A DNA stretch of 33,579 nt from the IMG/VR virus record IMGVR_UViG_3300005826_000054, positions 1 through 33,579 of that record. One strand, given 5' to 3'. The DNA comes from a virus. The position numbers and the translations under genes were made by a program. Positions 5,935-11,502 of this stretch are shown here, in pieces. The notes below the pieces were generated by a model, which did no database searches, was not told where the DNA came from, and saw only the letters and a program-made list of their open reading frames with translations. Each line of letters starts with the position of its first letter. The first letter of the stretch is position 1.

Positions 5935-6046
5935 AGCGCTTAGGTGCTGGCGTGTGGTAGGCGCTGCGGTAGCCCCATCATCAGCCGCGGCTGAATGTCT
6001 CACGCCTTTCTCGCGGGTCACTGACCACACGCCAGCCCTAAGCGCT
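5935..6046. repeat. 112-bp inverted-repeat element with 23-24 bp arms and a central palindrome
   Basis: The left arm 5935-5958 (AGCGCTTAGG, then TGCTGGCGTGTGGT) and right arm 6024-6046 (ACCACACGCCAGC, then CCTAAGCGCT) are complementary, apart from one extra base in the left arm. The 65-bp interior contains the perfect 14-bp palindrome TCAGCCGCGGCTGA (5981-5994), almost at the element centre. The right arm overlaps the stop codon of the zinc-ribbon gene. It could be a long RNA hairpin, a terminator or a small mobile or recombination site. Confidence 0.75.
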
Positions 6047-6331
6047 CCTAGCCGTTGACCTCGGACGGAAATCAAACAGCGGGCAATCCGTCGCCGTGCA
6101 GGCGTCCGTCTGCTGCCTCCAGGAGCCAAGGCCGCTGAGCGGGTCGTAGATGCAGTCCTTGCACTTGGCATTGACCGCAGACCGCATGGACCGCCCCGGC
6201 GCCGTTTTCTTGGGCGCGTGCGCTTTGCAGAAACGCGCAAGGCGGTGCGCGGACGATATGTCGGCCCCACAGGTACGGCAGGCGCGGGCTAGCCCCGCGT
6301 TTGCTTGCGATTTGCCTACGGAATCCGTCAT
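6038..6331 (-). CDS. Small zinc-ribbon-like phage protein
   Basis: The protein has 97 residues from ATG 6331, which overlaps the stop of the HTH gene (ATGA). Cysteine pairs are CRTC (about 17-20), FCKAH, then CKDC and ACTATDCPLF. The last section (NAKCKDCIYDP, then CTATDCPLFDFRP) matches a motif I have seen repeatedly in small phage proteins lying next to Cro-like regulators. It probably binds one or two zinc ions; a nucleic-acid or antitermination role is plausible by position but not shown. Its 3' end runs into the right arm of the large inverted repeat. Confidence 0.75.
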   Translation of the reverse strand: MTDSVGKSQANAGLARACRTCGADISSAHRLARFCKAHAPKKTAPGRSMRSAVNAKCKDCIYDPLSGLGSWRQQTDACTATDCPLFDFRPRSTARSA

Positions 6332-6561
6332 GTCGGCGCCTCCTCGGGCCACAGGTCCGGCCGTAGCTGAGAGCGCCTGAGCGCGCCCTGGCTGGCCGTT
6401 TCCAGCGCCACGGCATCCTCGGCCGTCAGCAGCGGCCGGGACCGCTCCAGGCGCCTGCACAGCGCGCTGTGCGAAATCCCAAGCTCCCGCGCCACTGCGC
6501 GGAGGCTCCCGTAATGCTGCACCGCAGCGTTTTCTTTGGTCGTGTTCATGGTGCGCAGCAT
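6328..6561 (-). CDS. Cro/YdaS-like HTH regulator
   Basis: An HTH is visible in HYGSLRAVARELGISHSALC (helix-turn-helix), followed by a C-terminal segment GALRRSQLRPDLWPEE typical of Cro/YdaS-type regulators, which end in RPDL/RPDI-W/F. From ATG 6561 the product is 77 residues; ATG 6549 (73 residues) is equally possible, and the TTG at 6585 lies inside the promoter palindrome and is rejected. It diverges from the early rightward operon and probably controls it through the TGTCAA-ATG-TTGACA palindrome. Confidence 0.8.
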   Translation of the reverse strand: MLRTMNTTKENAAVQHYGSLRAVARELGISHSALCRRLERSRPLLTAEDAVALETASQGALRRSQLRPDLWPEEAPT

Positions 6562-6579
6562 GGTGCATAAATTATCCGG

Positions 6580-6617
6580 TGTCAAATGTTGACAGCAGGC
6601 CCGGCATGGTGTTCAAT
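6580..6617 (+). promoter_or_regulatory. Early rightward promoter with embedded operator palindrome
   Basis: A perfect -35 TTGACA (6589-6594) is 17 bp from TTCAAT (6612-6617). The -35 box is the right half of the palindrome TGTCAA-ATG-TTGACA (6580-6594), so a perfect TTGACA is also present on the minus strand, facing the HTH gene. A dimer of the HTH protein bound here would cover both -35 boxes. Confidence 0.6.
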
Positions 6618-6655
6618 GGCACCACGTTCAGCGACACACCGACCGGAGAGCAGCC

Positions 6656-6895
6656 ATGACCAACCGCAGCACGAAATGGGACCGCCAGATCATCAGCGAC
6701 ACGCTCGACGCCGACGCAATGGGCGCTCCGATCAGCAACGAACTGCTTCGGCACGTCGCCAATTCCCTGAGCCGCGATGACATCAGCGCAGATGATTGGC
6801 TGCGCCTGTACAGCGCGCCAAACCGGCGGCGCATCAGCGCGCTGATCTTATTTCCTGGCTTCAGCGGAGAGCTAATGCCATTTTTCGGTCGGTGA
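6656..6895 (+). CDS. Unknown small early protein
   Basis: The protein has 79 residues, starting MTNRSTKWDRQIISDTLDAD. GGAG lies about 8 bases before the ATG. The sequence is mostly helical with charged residues and ends in a hydrophobic ALILFPGFSGELMPFFGR. It is the first gene behind the early promoter and stands 61 bp before the coupled cassette. No family recognised. Confidence 0.65.
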   Translation: MTNRSTKWDRQIISDTLDADAMGAPISNELLRHVANSLSRDDISADDWLRLYSAPNRRRISALILFPGFSGELMPFFGR

Positions 6896-6956
6896 ACGAC
6901 CCGGCCGCCGCCTAACACCACCCGGCGCAGGGACGCGCCACCACGGAGGCTAGAGC

Positions 6957-7181
6957 ATGACCCGATACGCATACATCTATGACGAGTCCGACGCCCAAGG
7001 CCCGCACGTCCTGCTCTGCGAGGACTGCATCCGCAACAGCTTCGAGGACGGCCAGTTCTTCGGGCTCTCGCCAAACCCCACGGAGGCATATGCTGCCGTC
7101 GATTGGGCCGGCGACCTGGAATCGGACGGCGTGCGCTGCGCCTGCTGCGGCGCGACCGGCGACGAGCAGGCGGCAGCATGA
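6957..7181 (+). CDS. Small protein with two CxxC motifs
   Basis: The protein has 74 residues, starting MTRYAYIYDESDAQGPHVLL, with a GGAGG ribosome-binding site upstream. Two Cys pairs (CEDC near residue 22 and CACC near residue 62) suggest one bound zinc. It is the first gene of a rightward chain in which each stop overlaps the next ATG (ATGA). Function unknown; zinc-ribbon phage proteins often touch host polymerase or nucleases, but nothing here proves this. Confidence 0.65.
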   Translation: MTRYAYIYDESDAQGPHVLLCEDCIRNSFEDGQFFGLSPNPTEAYAAVDWAGDLESDGVRCACCGATGDEQAAA

Positions 7182-7432
7182 CCACGCCCACGGATCAATT
7201 CATCGCGGCCTATCTGGCCGAGGATGACCCGGAAAAGCGCCGCGATCTGATGCTGGCTTATGCGGCAGACGAGGCGACCTCTGCGGAGCGCGTGGGCTCC
7301 TACCGCTACCTCGCCGGCCATCTGCTGTATCGGCTGGAGGTGGCACTACACCAGCGCGACCACGCGCGGCAGATTGCAGAGGGCTACCGGCGGCAGCACG
7401 ATGCGGCGGTGCCGTGGGAGGTGGAGGAATGA
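7178..7432 (+). CDS. Unknown small early protein
   Basis: The ATG at 7178 overlaps the previous stop (ATGA). The product is 84 residues, beginning MTTPTDQFIAAYLAEDDPEK. It is predicted all-helical and charged, with Tyr- and Arg-rich helices (SYRYLAGHLLYRLEVALHQR). A longer in-frame start at 7103 gives an Arg-rich extension inside the upstream gene and is rejected. No family recognised. Confidence 0.6.
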   Translation: MTTPTDQFIAAYLAEDDPEKRRDLMLAYAADEATSAERVGSYRYLAGHLLYRLEVALHQRDHARQIAEGYRRQHDAAVPWEVEE

Positions 7433-7719
7433 GCAAGCACGACAAGCCGGCATACCCCTTCGTCGCAGGCCCGCAAGACCAATATGCCGAGCCTTTCATT
7501 GATGAGGGACTGACCCGCCGCGAGCTTTTCGCCGCGATGGCGATGCAGGGGATTCTCGCCAGCGGGGCTTCTCCGGGCACTGCCATGTTTCCAAAGCCGC
7601 CGCCGGAGCTGGCGCTGGATCAATGGCTTGGCATCATGTCGGAGTTCTACGGCGATGCCTTGTGCGCCGTGCTCGACGGGGAGCCGCCCCCCGCGCTCGA
7701 CGCGGAGGAGGACGCATGA
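7429..7719 (+). CDS. Conserved small phage protein (TRRELFAAMAMQGILA motif)
   Basis: The ATG at 7429 overlaps the previous stop. The product is 96 residues, starting MSKHDKPAYPFVAGPQDQY. The central motif GLTRRELFAAMAMQGILAS (about 33-51) is a recognisable signature of a widespread family of small phage proteins of unknown function, usually found among early accessory genes. It has no membrane segment; the C-terminus is acidic and Pro-rich. Confidence 0.75.
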   Translation: MSKHDKPAYPFVAGPQDQYAEPFIDEGLTRRELFAAMAMQGILASGASPGTAMFPKPPPELALDQWLGIMSEFYGDALCAVLDGEPPPALDAEEDA

Positions 7720-8045
7720 ACATCATAGAGGACCACAGCACCCCCGAGGAGCGCTGCGCGGAGGAAGCCGCGCGCTGCCTGAGCCGCAGGCGCGACGAAG
7801 AGACGCGCGAGGCCCGCAAGGCGGCCACCGCCGCGCGCAATGCCCTGGCCCGCGAGCGGTGGCAGCGGCAGCTATACCGGGCCGGCGGCACGCCGGCATT
7901 CCGGGCGCACCTCGCGCAGCAGATCTACCGCGTGGACTGGCAGCGCCGGGACGCGCGCGGAATGCTGCGCCTAGGGGCGGACGGCTATCTGCCGCGACAC
8001 GACCCGGAGCCGTGGATGTTGCGGGCGTTGGAGGGCGGGGAATGA
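7716..8045 (+). CDS. Unknown small helical protein
   Basis: The ATG at 7716 overlaps the previous stop. The product is 109 residues, starting MNIIEDHSTPEERCAEEAAR. It is highly charged and helical over residues 10-60, then more compact (GTPAFRAHLAQQIYRVDWQR). No family recognised. The frame start at 7623 adds only an Arg-rich shadow of the neighbour and is rejected. Confidence 0.6.
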   Translation: MNIIEDHSTPEERCAEEAARCLSRRRDEETREARKAATAARNALARERWQRQLYRAGGTPAFRAHLAQQIYRVDWQRRDARGMLRLGADGYLPRHDPEPWMLRALEGGE

Positions 8046-8386
8046 GTTACGACATTGACAAGGTAACACCGAGGCCGTGGGAGGTAGATTCTCGCGCATC
8101 TACGAGAATCGTGGGGCCAGGAGAACGGGGAGTCGCGAGCGCCGGGGGGTTCTATACGAACACCATCGATAGCGATGAGTTGGCGAAGCAAAACGATTCC
8201 AACGCCGCATACATCGTCCACTGCGTGAACGCGCACGATACGCTGGTGGAGGCGCTGAAGTTCATGACGCGGAGGTACGAAGAACTTGTAGATTCAGGTG
8301 ACTGCGGACACTGGAACCCGCGCGACGAAGTAGAGGTGCAAGAGGCCCGCGCCGCGCTCGCTCTCGCGAAGGAGGGTAAGGAATGA
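8042..8386 (+). CDS. Conserved small phage protein (NAHDTLVEAL type)
   Basis: The ATG at 8042 overlaps the previous stop. The product is 114 residues, starting MSYDIDKVTPRPWEVDSRAS. The pattern TPRPWEV at the start and NDSNAAYIVHCVNAHDTLVE in the middle is a familiar phage signature (a strand-rich N-terminus, then a helix with the VNAHD core). Function unknown. Confidence 0.7.
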   Translation: MSYDIDKVTPRPWEVDSRASTRIVGPGERGVASAGGFYTNTIDSDELAKQNDSNAAYIVHCVNAHDTLVEALKFMTRRYEELVDSGDCGHWNPRDEVEVQEARAALALAKEGKE

Positions 8387-8643
8387 ACCTGCAAGATTTC
8401 GCCGCCATGTGCGACCGCTACGACCACGGCCACTGCTTTTCGGACGACGAGCGCACGCGCCAAGACGGCCAGCGCGACGAACGAGCGTTAAAGGAGGTTG
8501 CGCGGATGCTGGTGCGCACAGGCATCGCGACCGAGGCCGAGGTGGTCGCGGTATATAACGCCGCCGTGGCGCGGCAGTGGCTGGAGAACGCGAGTTCGAC
8601 TTTCGAGTGGCGGCGCGTGCCGGGGCTGGAGGTGAAAGCATGA
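8383..8643 (+). CDS. Unknown small early protein
   Basis: The ATG at 8383 overlaps the previous stop. The product is 86 residues, starting MNLQDFAAMCDRYDHGHCFS. It is mostly helical (ALKEVARMLVRTG and ATEAEVVAVYNAAVARQWLE). It has no recognised domain. Part of the ATGA-linked chain that ends with the coiled-coil protein. Confidence 0.6.
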   Translation: MNLQDFAAMCDRYDHGHCFSDDERTRQDGQRDERALKEVARMLVRTGIATEAEVVAVYNAAVARQWLENASSTFEWRRVPGLEVKA

Positions 8644-9536
8644 ACCCGCTGCGCTGGCACCGCTGCCCCGACTGCGGGCGATACGACACCGACTATGATC
8701 TGGATAGCGACGGCTATCCGCCGCTGCTGTGCAGTAGCTGCGTGACGCAGGAAATGGAGCGTTTACTGGATCCGATCAAGGAACTAGAAGCCGAGGTGTC
8801 GCGCCTCAGTGCCGCACACCGCGAGGTCGTAAATAACCTCTCTAGGGCTCTAAGGGAACGCTACGAGGCGCAGAAGCGCATCGCGGCGCTTGAAGCCGAG
8901 GCCGCTCAGTTCGCGGCCGAGGTGTCACGGCTGCGCGAGCAGCTAAATGACGCCGACGCCCGATATGACGAACTGCTAGAACGTAACGGCGAAGCGTGCG
9001 TGCGCGCGGAGGAGGCAGAGGACCGGGCCGAGAAGGCGGAGCGTGCACGCGCCGATGCGGCAGAGCAGCGCATCATGGAACTGTTCGACACCATTGAGGT
9101 CCTTGAAGGTCGCGTCAGAACAAGAGACAAGCGCATCATGGCGCTGGAAACCGAGTATGCGGCGCGGCTGGAGCAATACTACCGCGCCTGCGTGCGCGCG
9201 GAGGAGGCCAAGGACAGGGCCGAGAAGGCGGAGCGTGAGCTGTCACGCCCGGCAGTTTGCAAAGGTTCCGATGACCCGCTCGGGTGCCCAAACGCGCCAT
9301 GCGAGGACTGTATCCCGTGGTGGAGAGCCCGCGCGGAGGAGGCAGAGCGTGAACTGGCCGAGGAGCGGATGCGGAAGCTTGAGCGTCCGGTGGATCCAGG
9401 CCCAGCCACTCCGATAGGGCCTGGGCTTTACCCGCCGCCGCTCGGCTGCGTGTGCCCGTTGGGCGCGCAGCGCGTATGCCGAGAGCCGCTATGCCCGCGA
9501 AAGGGGTGGGAGATCACGAGCGGGTCGGGCGCGTAA
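8640..9536 (+). CDS. Coiled-coil protein with N-terminal zinc motif and C-terminal Cys cluster
   Basis: The ATG at 8640 overlaps the previous stop. The product is 298 residues. The N-terminus holds HRCPDCGRYDTD, then CSSC (about residues 8-36), a likely zinc finger. Residues about 37-205 are a long Glu/Arg/Ala coiled coil. The sequence ACVRAEEA.DRAEKAER occurs twice, 64 residues apart, and a shortened version (RARAEEAERELAEE) appears once more. The C-terminal part has CPNAPCEDC and CVCPLGAQRVCREPLCP, so another metal or disulphide cluster. It is the largest gene of the early rightward chain. Function unknown. Confidence 0.75.
   Translation: MNPLRWHRCPDCGRYDTDYDLDSDGYPPLLCSSCVTQEMERLLDPIKELEAEVSRLSAAHREVVNNLSRALRERYEAQKRIAALEAEAAQFAAEVSRLREQLNDADARYDELLERNGEACVRAEEAEDRAEKAERARADAAEQRIMELFDTIEVLEGRVRTRDKRIMALETEYAARLEQYYRACVRAEEAKDRAEKAERELSRPAVCKGSDDPLGCPNAPCEDCIPWWRARAEEAERELAEERMRKLERPVDPGPATPIGPGLYPPPLGCVCPLGAQRVCREPLCPRKGWEITSGSGA
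8997..9237. repeat. Two 49-bp direct repeats inside the coiled-coil gene
   Basis: 8997-9045 and 9189-9237 match at about 46 of 49 positions and lie 192 bp (64 codons) apart in the same frame. They encode the repeated block CVRAEEA.DRAEKAER. This points to a recent internal duplication; recombination between the copies would remove exactly 64 codons. Confidence 0.75.
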
Positions 9537-9584
9537 ACGATAGCGACGTAATCCCGCGCCACCGCGCGGCGGCCGGGGCAGAAG

Positions 9585-9612
9585 TGAAACGGTTATGCTC
9601 CGCCCCGTTTCA
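9585..9612. terminator. Hairpin after the early rightward chain, possible terminator or attenuator
   Basis: TGAAACGG (9585-9592) and CCGTTTCA (9605-9612) are complementary around a 12-base loop and are followed by an AT-rich stretch. It lies in the 116-bp gap between the coiled-coil gene and the last small rightward gene. Confidence 0.35.
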
Positions 9613-9652
9613 TGTCTTAATTTGCGGAGTATTTTTTCGGAGATAGAACCCG

Positions 9653-9814
9653 ATGAACAAATTACAGAAATACGTCGAGGAGATGATCGAGAGAGCAGCC
9701 AAGGCTGAAAAAGCCGATGATGCGCTGAAATTCTCGCAGGCGGCGTGCAATGCATCGAATGCCATGTGTTCGCTGGTGCACGTCAAAAAGGAAAGCGGGG
9801 ACAGGACGCTCTAA
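9653..9814 (+). CDS. 53-residue conserved small phage protein
   Basis: An ATG at 9653 follows GGAGA by about 9 bases; the stop is TAA at 9812-9814. The product starts MNKLQKYVEEMIERAAKAEK and continues ADDALKFSQAACNASNAM, an amphipathic two-helix pattern. The ADDALKFSQAA.NA.NA signature is known to me from small proteins of many phages, function unassigned. It is the last rightward gene before the convergent late operon. Confidence 0.75.
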   Translation: MNKLQKYVEEMIERAAKAEKADDALKFSQAACNASNAMCSLVHVKKESGDRTL

Positions 9815-9838
9815 CAACCACCACGCGCGGCGGCCGGG

Positions 9839-10426
9839 CTAGTCCTGGTCGCCGCCTTCCCTGAGCACGCGCTCAATGTACGGACCCACCCGGTCAATGT
9901 ATCGAAACGCCCCGCTATGCCCGATGGCGATGGACAGCGGCACGCCTAGCACCCGGTGCCACTCGTGCGAGCGCATGCGCGGGTCGCCGCCGATGTATCC
10001 GTCCCTGCCCATGCTGCCCCACAAGGCTCCCGGAATGAACCGCGCGGCCAGGGTGGCAACGTCGTCGCGCGCGTGGAACACGTCGCAGCGGCGGACGCCT
10101 GGGCCGGGCGCGGCGTCAACGTCGAGGGCTGGGTTCAGGTAGACGACGCGGGCGAAGTCGGAGTCGGGTAGATGGCTCGCGCGGTGGATGATCGCGCATC
10201 CGTTGGAATGCCCGATGGCGATATCCTCGGGCGTGGCTTCTCGGGCAAGGTCGCGGGCGCGCTGCTCGTTTCCCATGAGCGCGCCGGCGAGCCCGATCCA
10301 ACCGTAGTCGAACTGCTGCACGTCGTAGCCGTAGGCGTTTAACCAGTCTGCGAGCCGGTCAACGGTGCCGGCGCCGCCGTCGCTCACGTTGAACCCGTGG
10401 AGTAACCAGACGCGCGGGCGCTCCAT
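9839..10426 (-). CDS. Alpha/beta-hydrolase (serine esterase/lipase type) at the end of the late operon
   Basis: The protein has 195 residues. LLHGFNVSDGG (8-18) matches the oxyanion-loop HG motif, IGHSNG (71-76) is the nucleophile elbow with Ser74, ARDD (119-122) carries a likely acid and IGHSG (168-172) the catalytic His170, so the whole Ser-Asp-His triad is in place. It has no signal peptide. It lies 3 bp after the membrane gene upstream and is the last gene of the leftward late operon, the position where lysis genes are often found. It could hydrolyse an envelope ester (as LysB does in mycobacteriophages) or a small signal; substrate unknown. Confidence 0.85.
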   Translation of the reverse strand: MERPRVWLLHGFNVSDGGAGTVDRLADWLNAYGYDVQQFDYGWIGLAGALMGNEQRARDLAREATPEDIAIGHSNGCAIIHRASHLPDSDFARVVYLNPALDVDAAPGPGVRRCDVFHARDDVATLAARFIPGALWGSMGRDGYIGGDPRMRSHEWHRVLGVPLSIAIGHSGAFRYIDRVGPYIERVLREGGDQD

Positions 10427-10429
10427 TAG

Positions 10430-10870
10430 TTATCGCTCTACCTGTAGCGCGGTTTCGTGAACGTACCTCCACGACCGCAACGGGTTACACCTGAACTCGC
10501 CCAGCGAACGCAGGATAATCGGCCCCTCGCCCCAGCGCGCGGGAACGAGCACAACCGCATCCTTGTGCCTTGTTCCGATCCCGGTGCCGGAAGTCGTGCC
10601 GGCGTGCCGGCGCACAATGATCGCCTCGTTCTCCGATTCTAGGATCAGCTCGATGGAGCGCGGGCAGTCGCGCAAGATCTCCCAATCGTATTCGATGGTC
10701 GCGTACTCGCCTGCGCGGACAGGCCCCACAGGATCGATTGACGAAATCGACATCGGCGGGCCGCCGAGGGGATTCCATGCCGAGTAGTCGAAAAACTGCC
10801 AGTAAACGAAAACAAAAAACACAATCCACGCGGGCGCGGTTAGCCAAATCTCCGCGCCCGGAAGCGTCAT
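10430..10870 (-). CDS. Membrane-anchored protein of unknown function
   Basis: The ATG at 10870 overlaps the stop of the preceding membrane gene (ATGA), which decides this start; the same frame can be read up to 11536 but the extra part is a shadow. The product is 146 residues with a hydrophobic N-terminal anchor (APAWIVFFVFVYWQFF, about 12-27). After it comes a beta-rich domain (YATIEYDWEI, SIELILESENEAIIVRRH). It is probably tethered in the inner membrane with the rest in the periplasm. It sits in a likely lysis or envelope cluster with a coiled-coil membrane protein and the hydrolase. Confidence 0.75.
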   Translation of the reverse strand: MTLPGAEIWLTAPAWIVFFVFVYWQFFDYSAWNPLGGPPMSISSIDPVGPVRAGEYATIEYDWEILRDCPRSIELILESENEAIIVRRHAGTTSGTGIGTRHKDAVVLVPARWGEGPIILRSLGEFRCNPLRSWRYVHETALQVER

Positions 10871-11052
10871 GGGCTTGCGCCTTGCTGCAAGAATCCCACT
10901 ATCAACGCGGCGGCCACCGAGGCCACTAACGATACCAGCGCGACAAGGGTTCTCCAGGTCACGCCCATGCGGCGTTCGATCGCTAACATCCATTGTTCGA
11001 GGCGCCCTTCCAGCCGGGCGACCCGCTCCCGCAATTCGTGGTCCTCCGGCAT
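10867..11052 (-). CDS. XhlA/holin-like small membrane protein with coiled coil
   Basis: The product is 61 residues from ATG 11052 (MPEDHELRERVARLEGRLEQ). It has a heptad-like N-terminal coiled coil (about 5-28) followed by one transmembrane helix (TLVALVSLVASVAAALIVGF, about 36-55) near the C-terminus. This layout is that of XhlA/haemolysin-type phage membrane proteins that accompany holins. A start at 11142 would add a basic, unrelated stretch and is rejected. Confidence 0.7.
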   Translation of the reverse strand: MPEDHELRERVARLEGRLEQWMLAIERRMGVTWRTLVALVSLVASVAAALIVGFLQQGASP

Positions 11053-11126
11053 AGTTGTTCTTCCTTGTTGGCGCAGTTGTCCACTTTGACTTTGCCTCAA
11101 ATGGGTTAAACGCACTGTAAAGAATT

Positions 11127-11190
11127 GCGCAGTTCTGCGCACTTGTTTGTGCGATTTGGCACATTCGGGAAGGGCGTTCCATGTGGAACG
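11127..11190 (-). promoter_or_regulatory. Cluster of overlapping palindromes in the leader of the putative lysis genes
   Basis: Within the 141-bp gap 11053-11193 lie GCGCAG-TT-CTGCGC (11127-11140), CGCAC/GTGCG (11138-11153), TGTGC/GCACA (11148-11163) and CGTTCCA-TG-TGGAACG (11175-11190). The first three overlap, so the hairpins exclude one another. A leftward transcript would carry them just before the holin-like gene; attenuation or terminator use is inferred. Confidence 0.4.
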
Positions 11191-11193
11191 TGT

Positions 11194-11493
11194 CTACTCG
11201 GCGGCGGACGACTCCACTACCGGCGCGTGCATCACATCTGCGTTGAATTCCAGGATCGAACGGTGCGCCCGGCGCCACTGGATCTGACTGAACCGCTCGC
11301 AGACTTGGCGCCATTCGTCGTCCTCCAGGAGTACCCGTCCGTTCGCCTTCGCCAACTTGTCGATGGTGCGGACGGCGATCTGGATGTCGGCCACGGTGAA
11401 CCCGGCCTGCCCCACGGGCGCAGACGACAGGATGTCGGTCAGTACCTCGCGGTAATCGAGTCCTTCGATCTGCTTCATCGGGATCGAGCGCAT
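11194..11493 (-). CDS. Conserved small phage protein, unknown function
   Basis: The protein has 99 residues, starting MRSIPMKQIEGLDYREVLTD, with AGGAGG before the ATG. The pattern IEGLDYREVL ... IAVRTIDKL ... LLEDDEWRQVCERFSQIQW is familiar from phages, where it lies among tail and lysis genes. It is probably helical and soluble, and possibly an assembly factor or minor tail component; no activity can be stated. It follows the tail fibre gene in the late operon. Confidence 0.7.
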   Translation of the reverse strand: MRSIPMKQIEGLDYREVLTDILSSAPVGQAGFTVADIQIAVRTIDKLAKANGRVLLEDDEWRQVCERFSQIQWRRAHRSILEFNADVMHAPVVESSAAE

Positions 11494-11502
11494 TCCAGCC
11501 TC

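Noticed and set aside
5785-6270. Leftward ORF across the structured gap
   Set aside because: It runs through the inverted repeats and the zinc-ribbon gene in another frame, with a biased Arg/Pro composition and no ribosome-binding site.
9829-9856. GGCGGC/GCCGCC inverted repeat between the convergent genes at 9814 and 9839
   Set aside because: Only 6 bp with a 16-base gap in a GC-rich context and inside the hydrolase gene; too weak to call a terminator.
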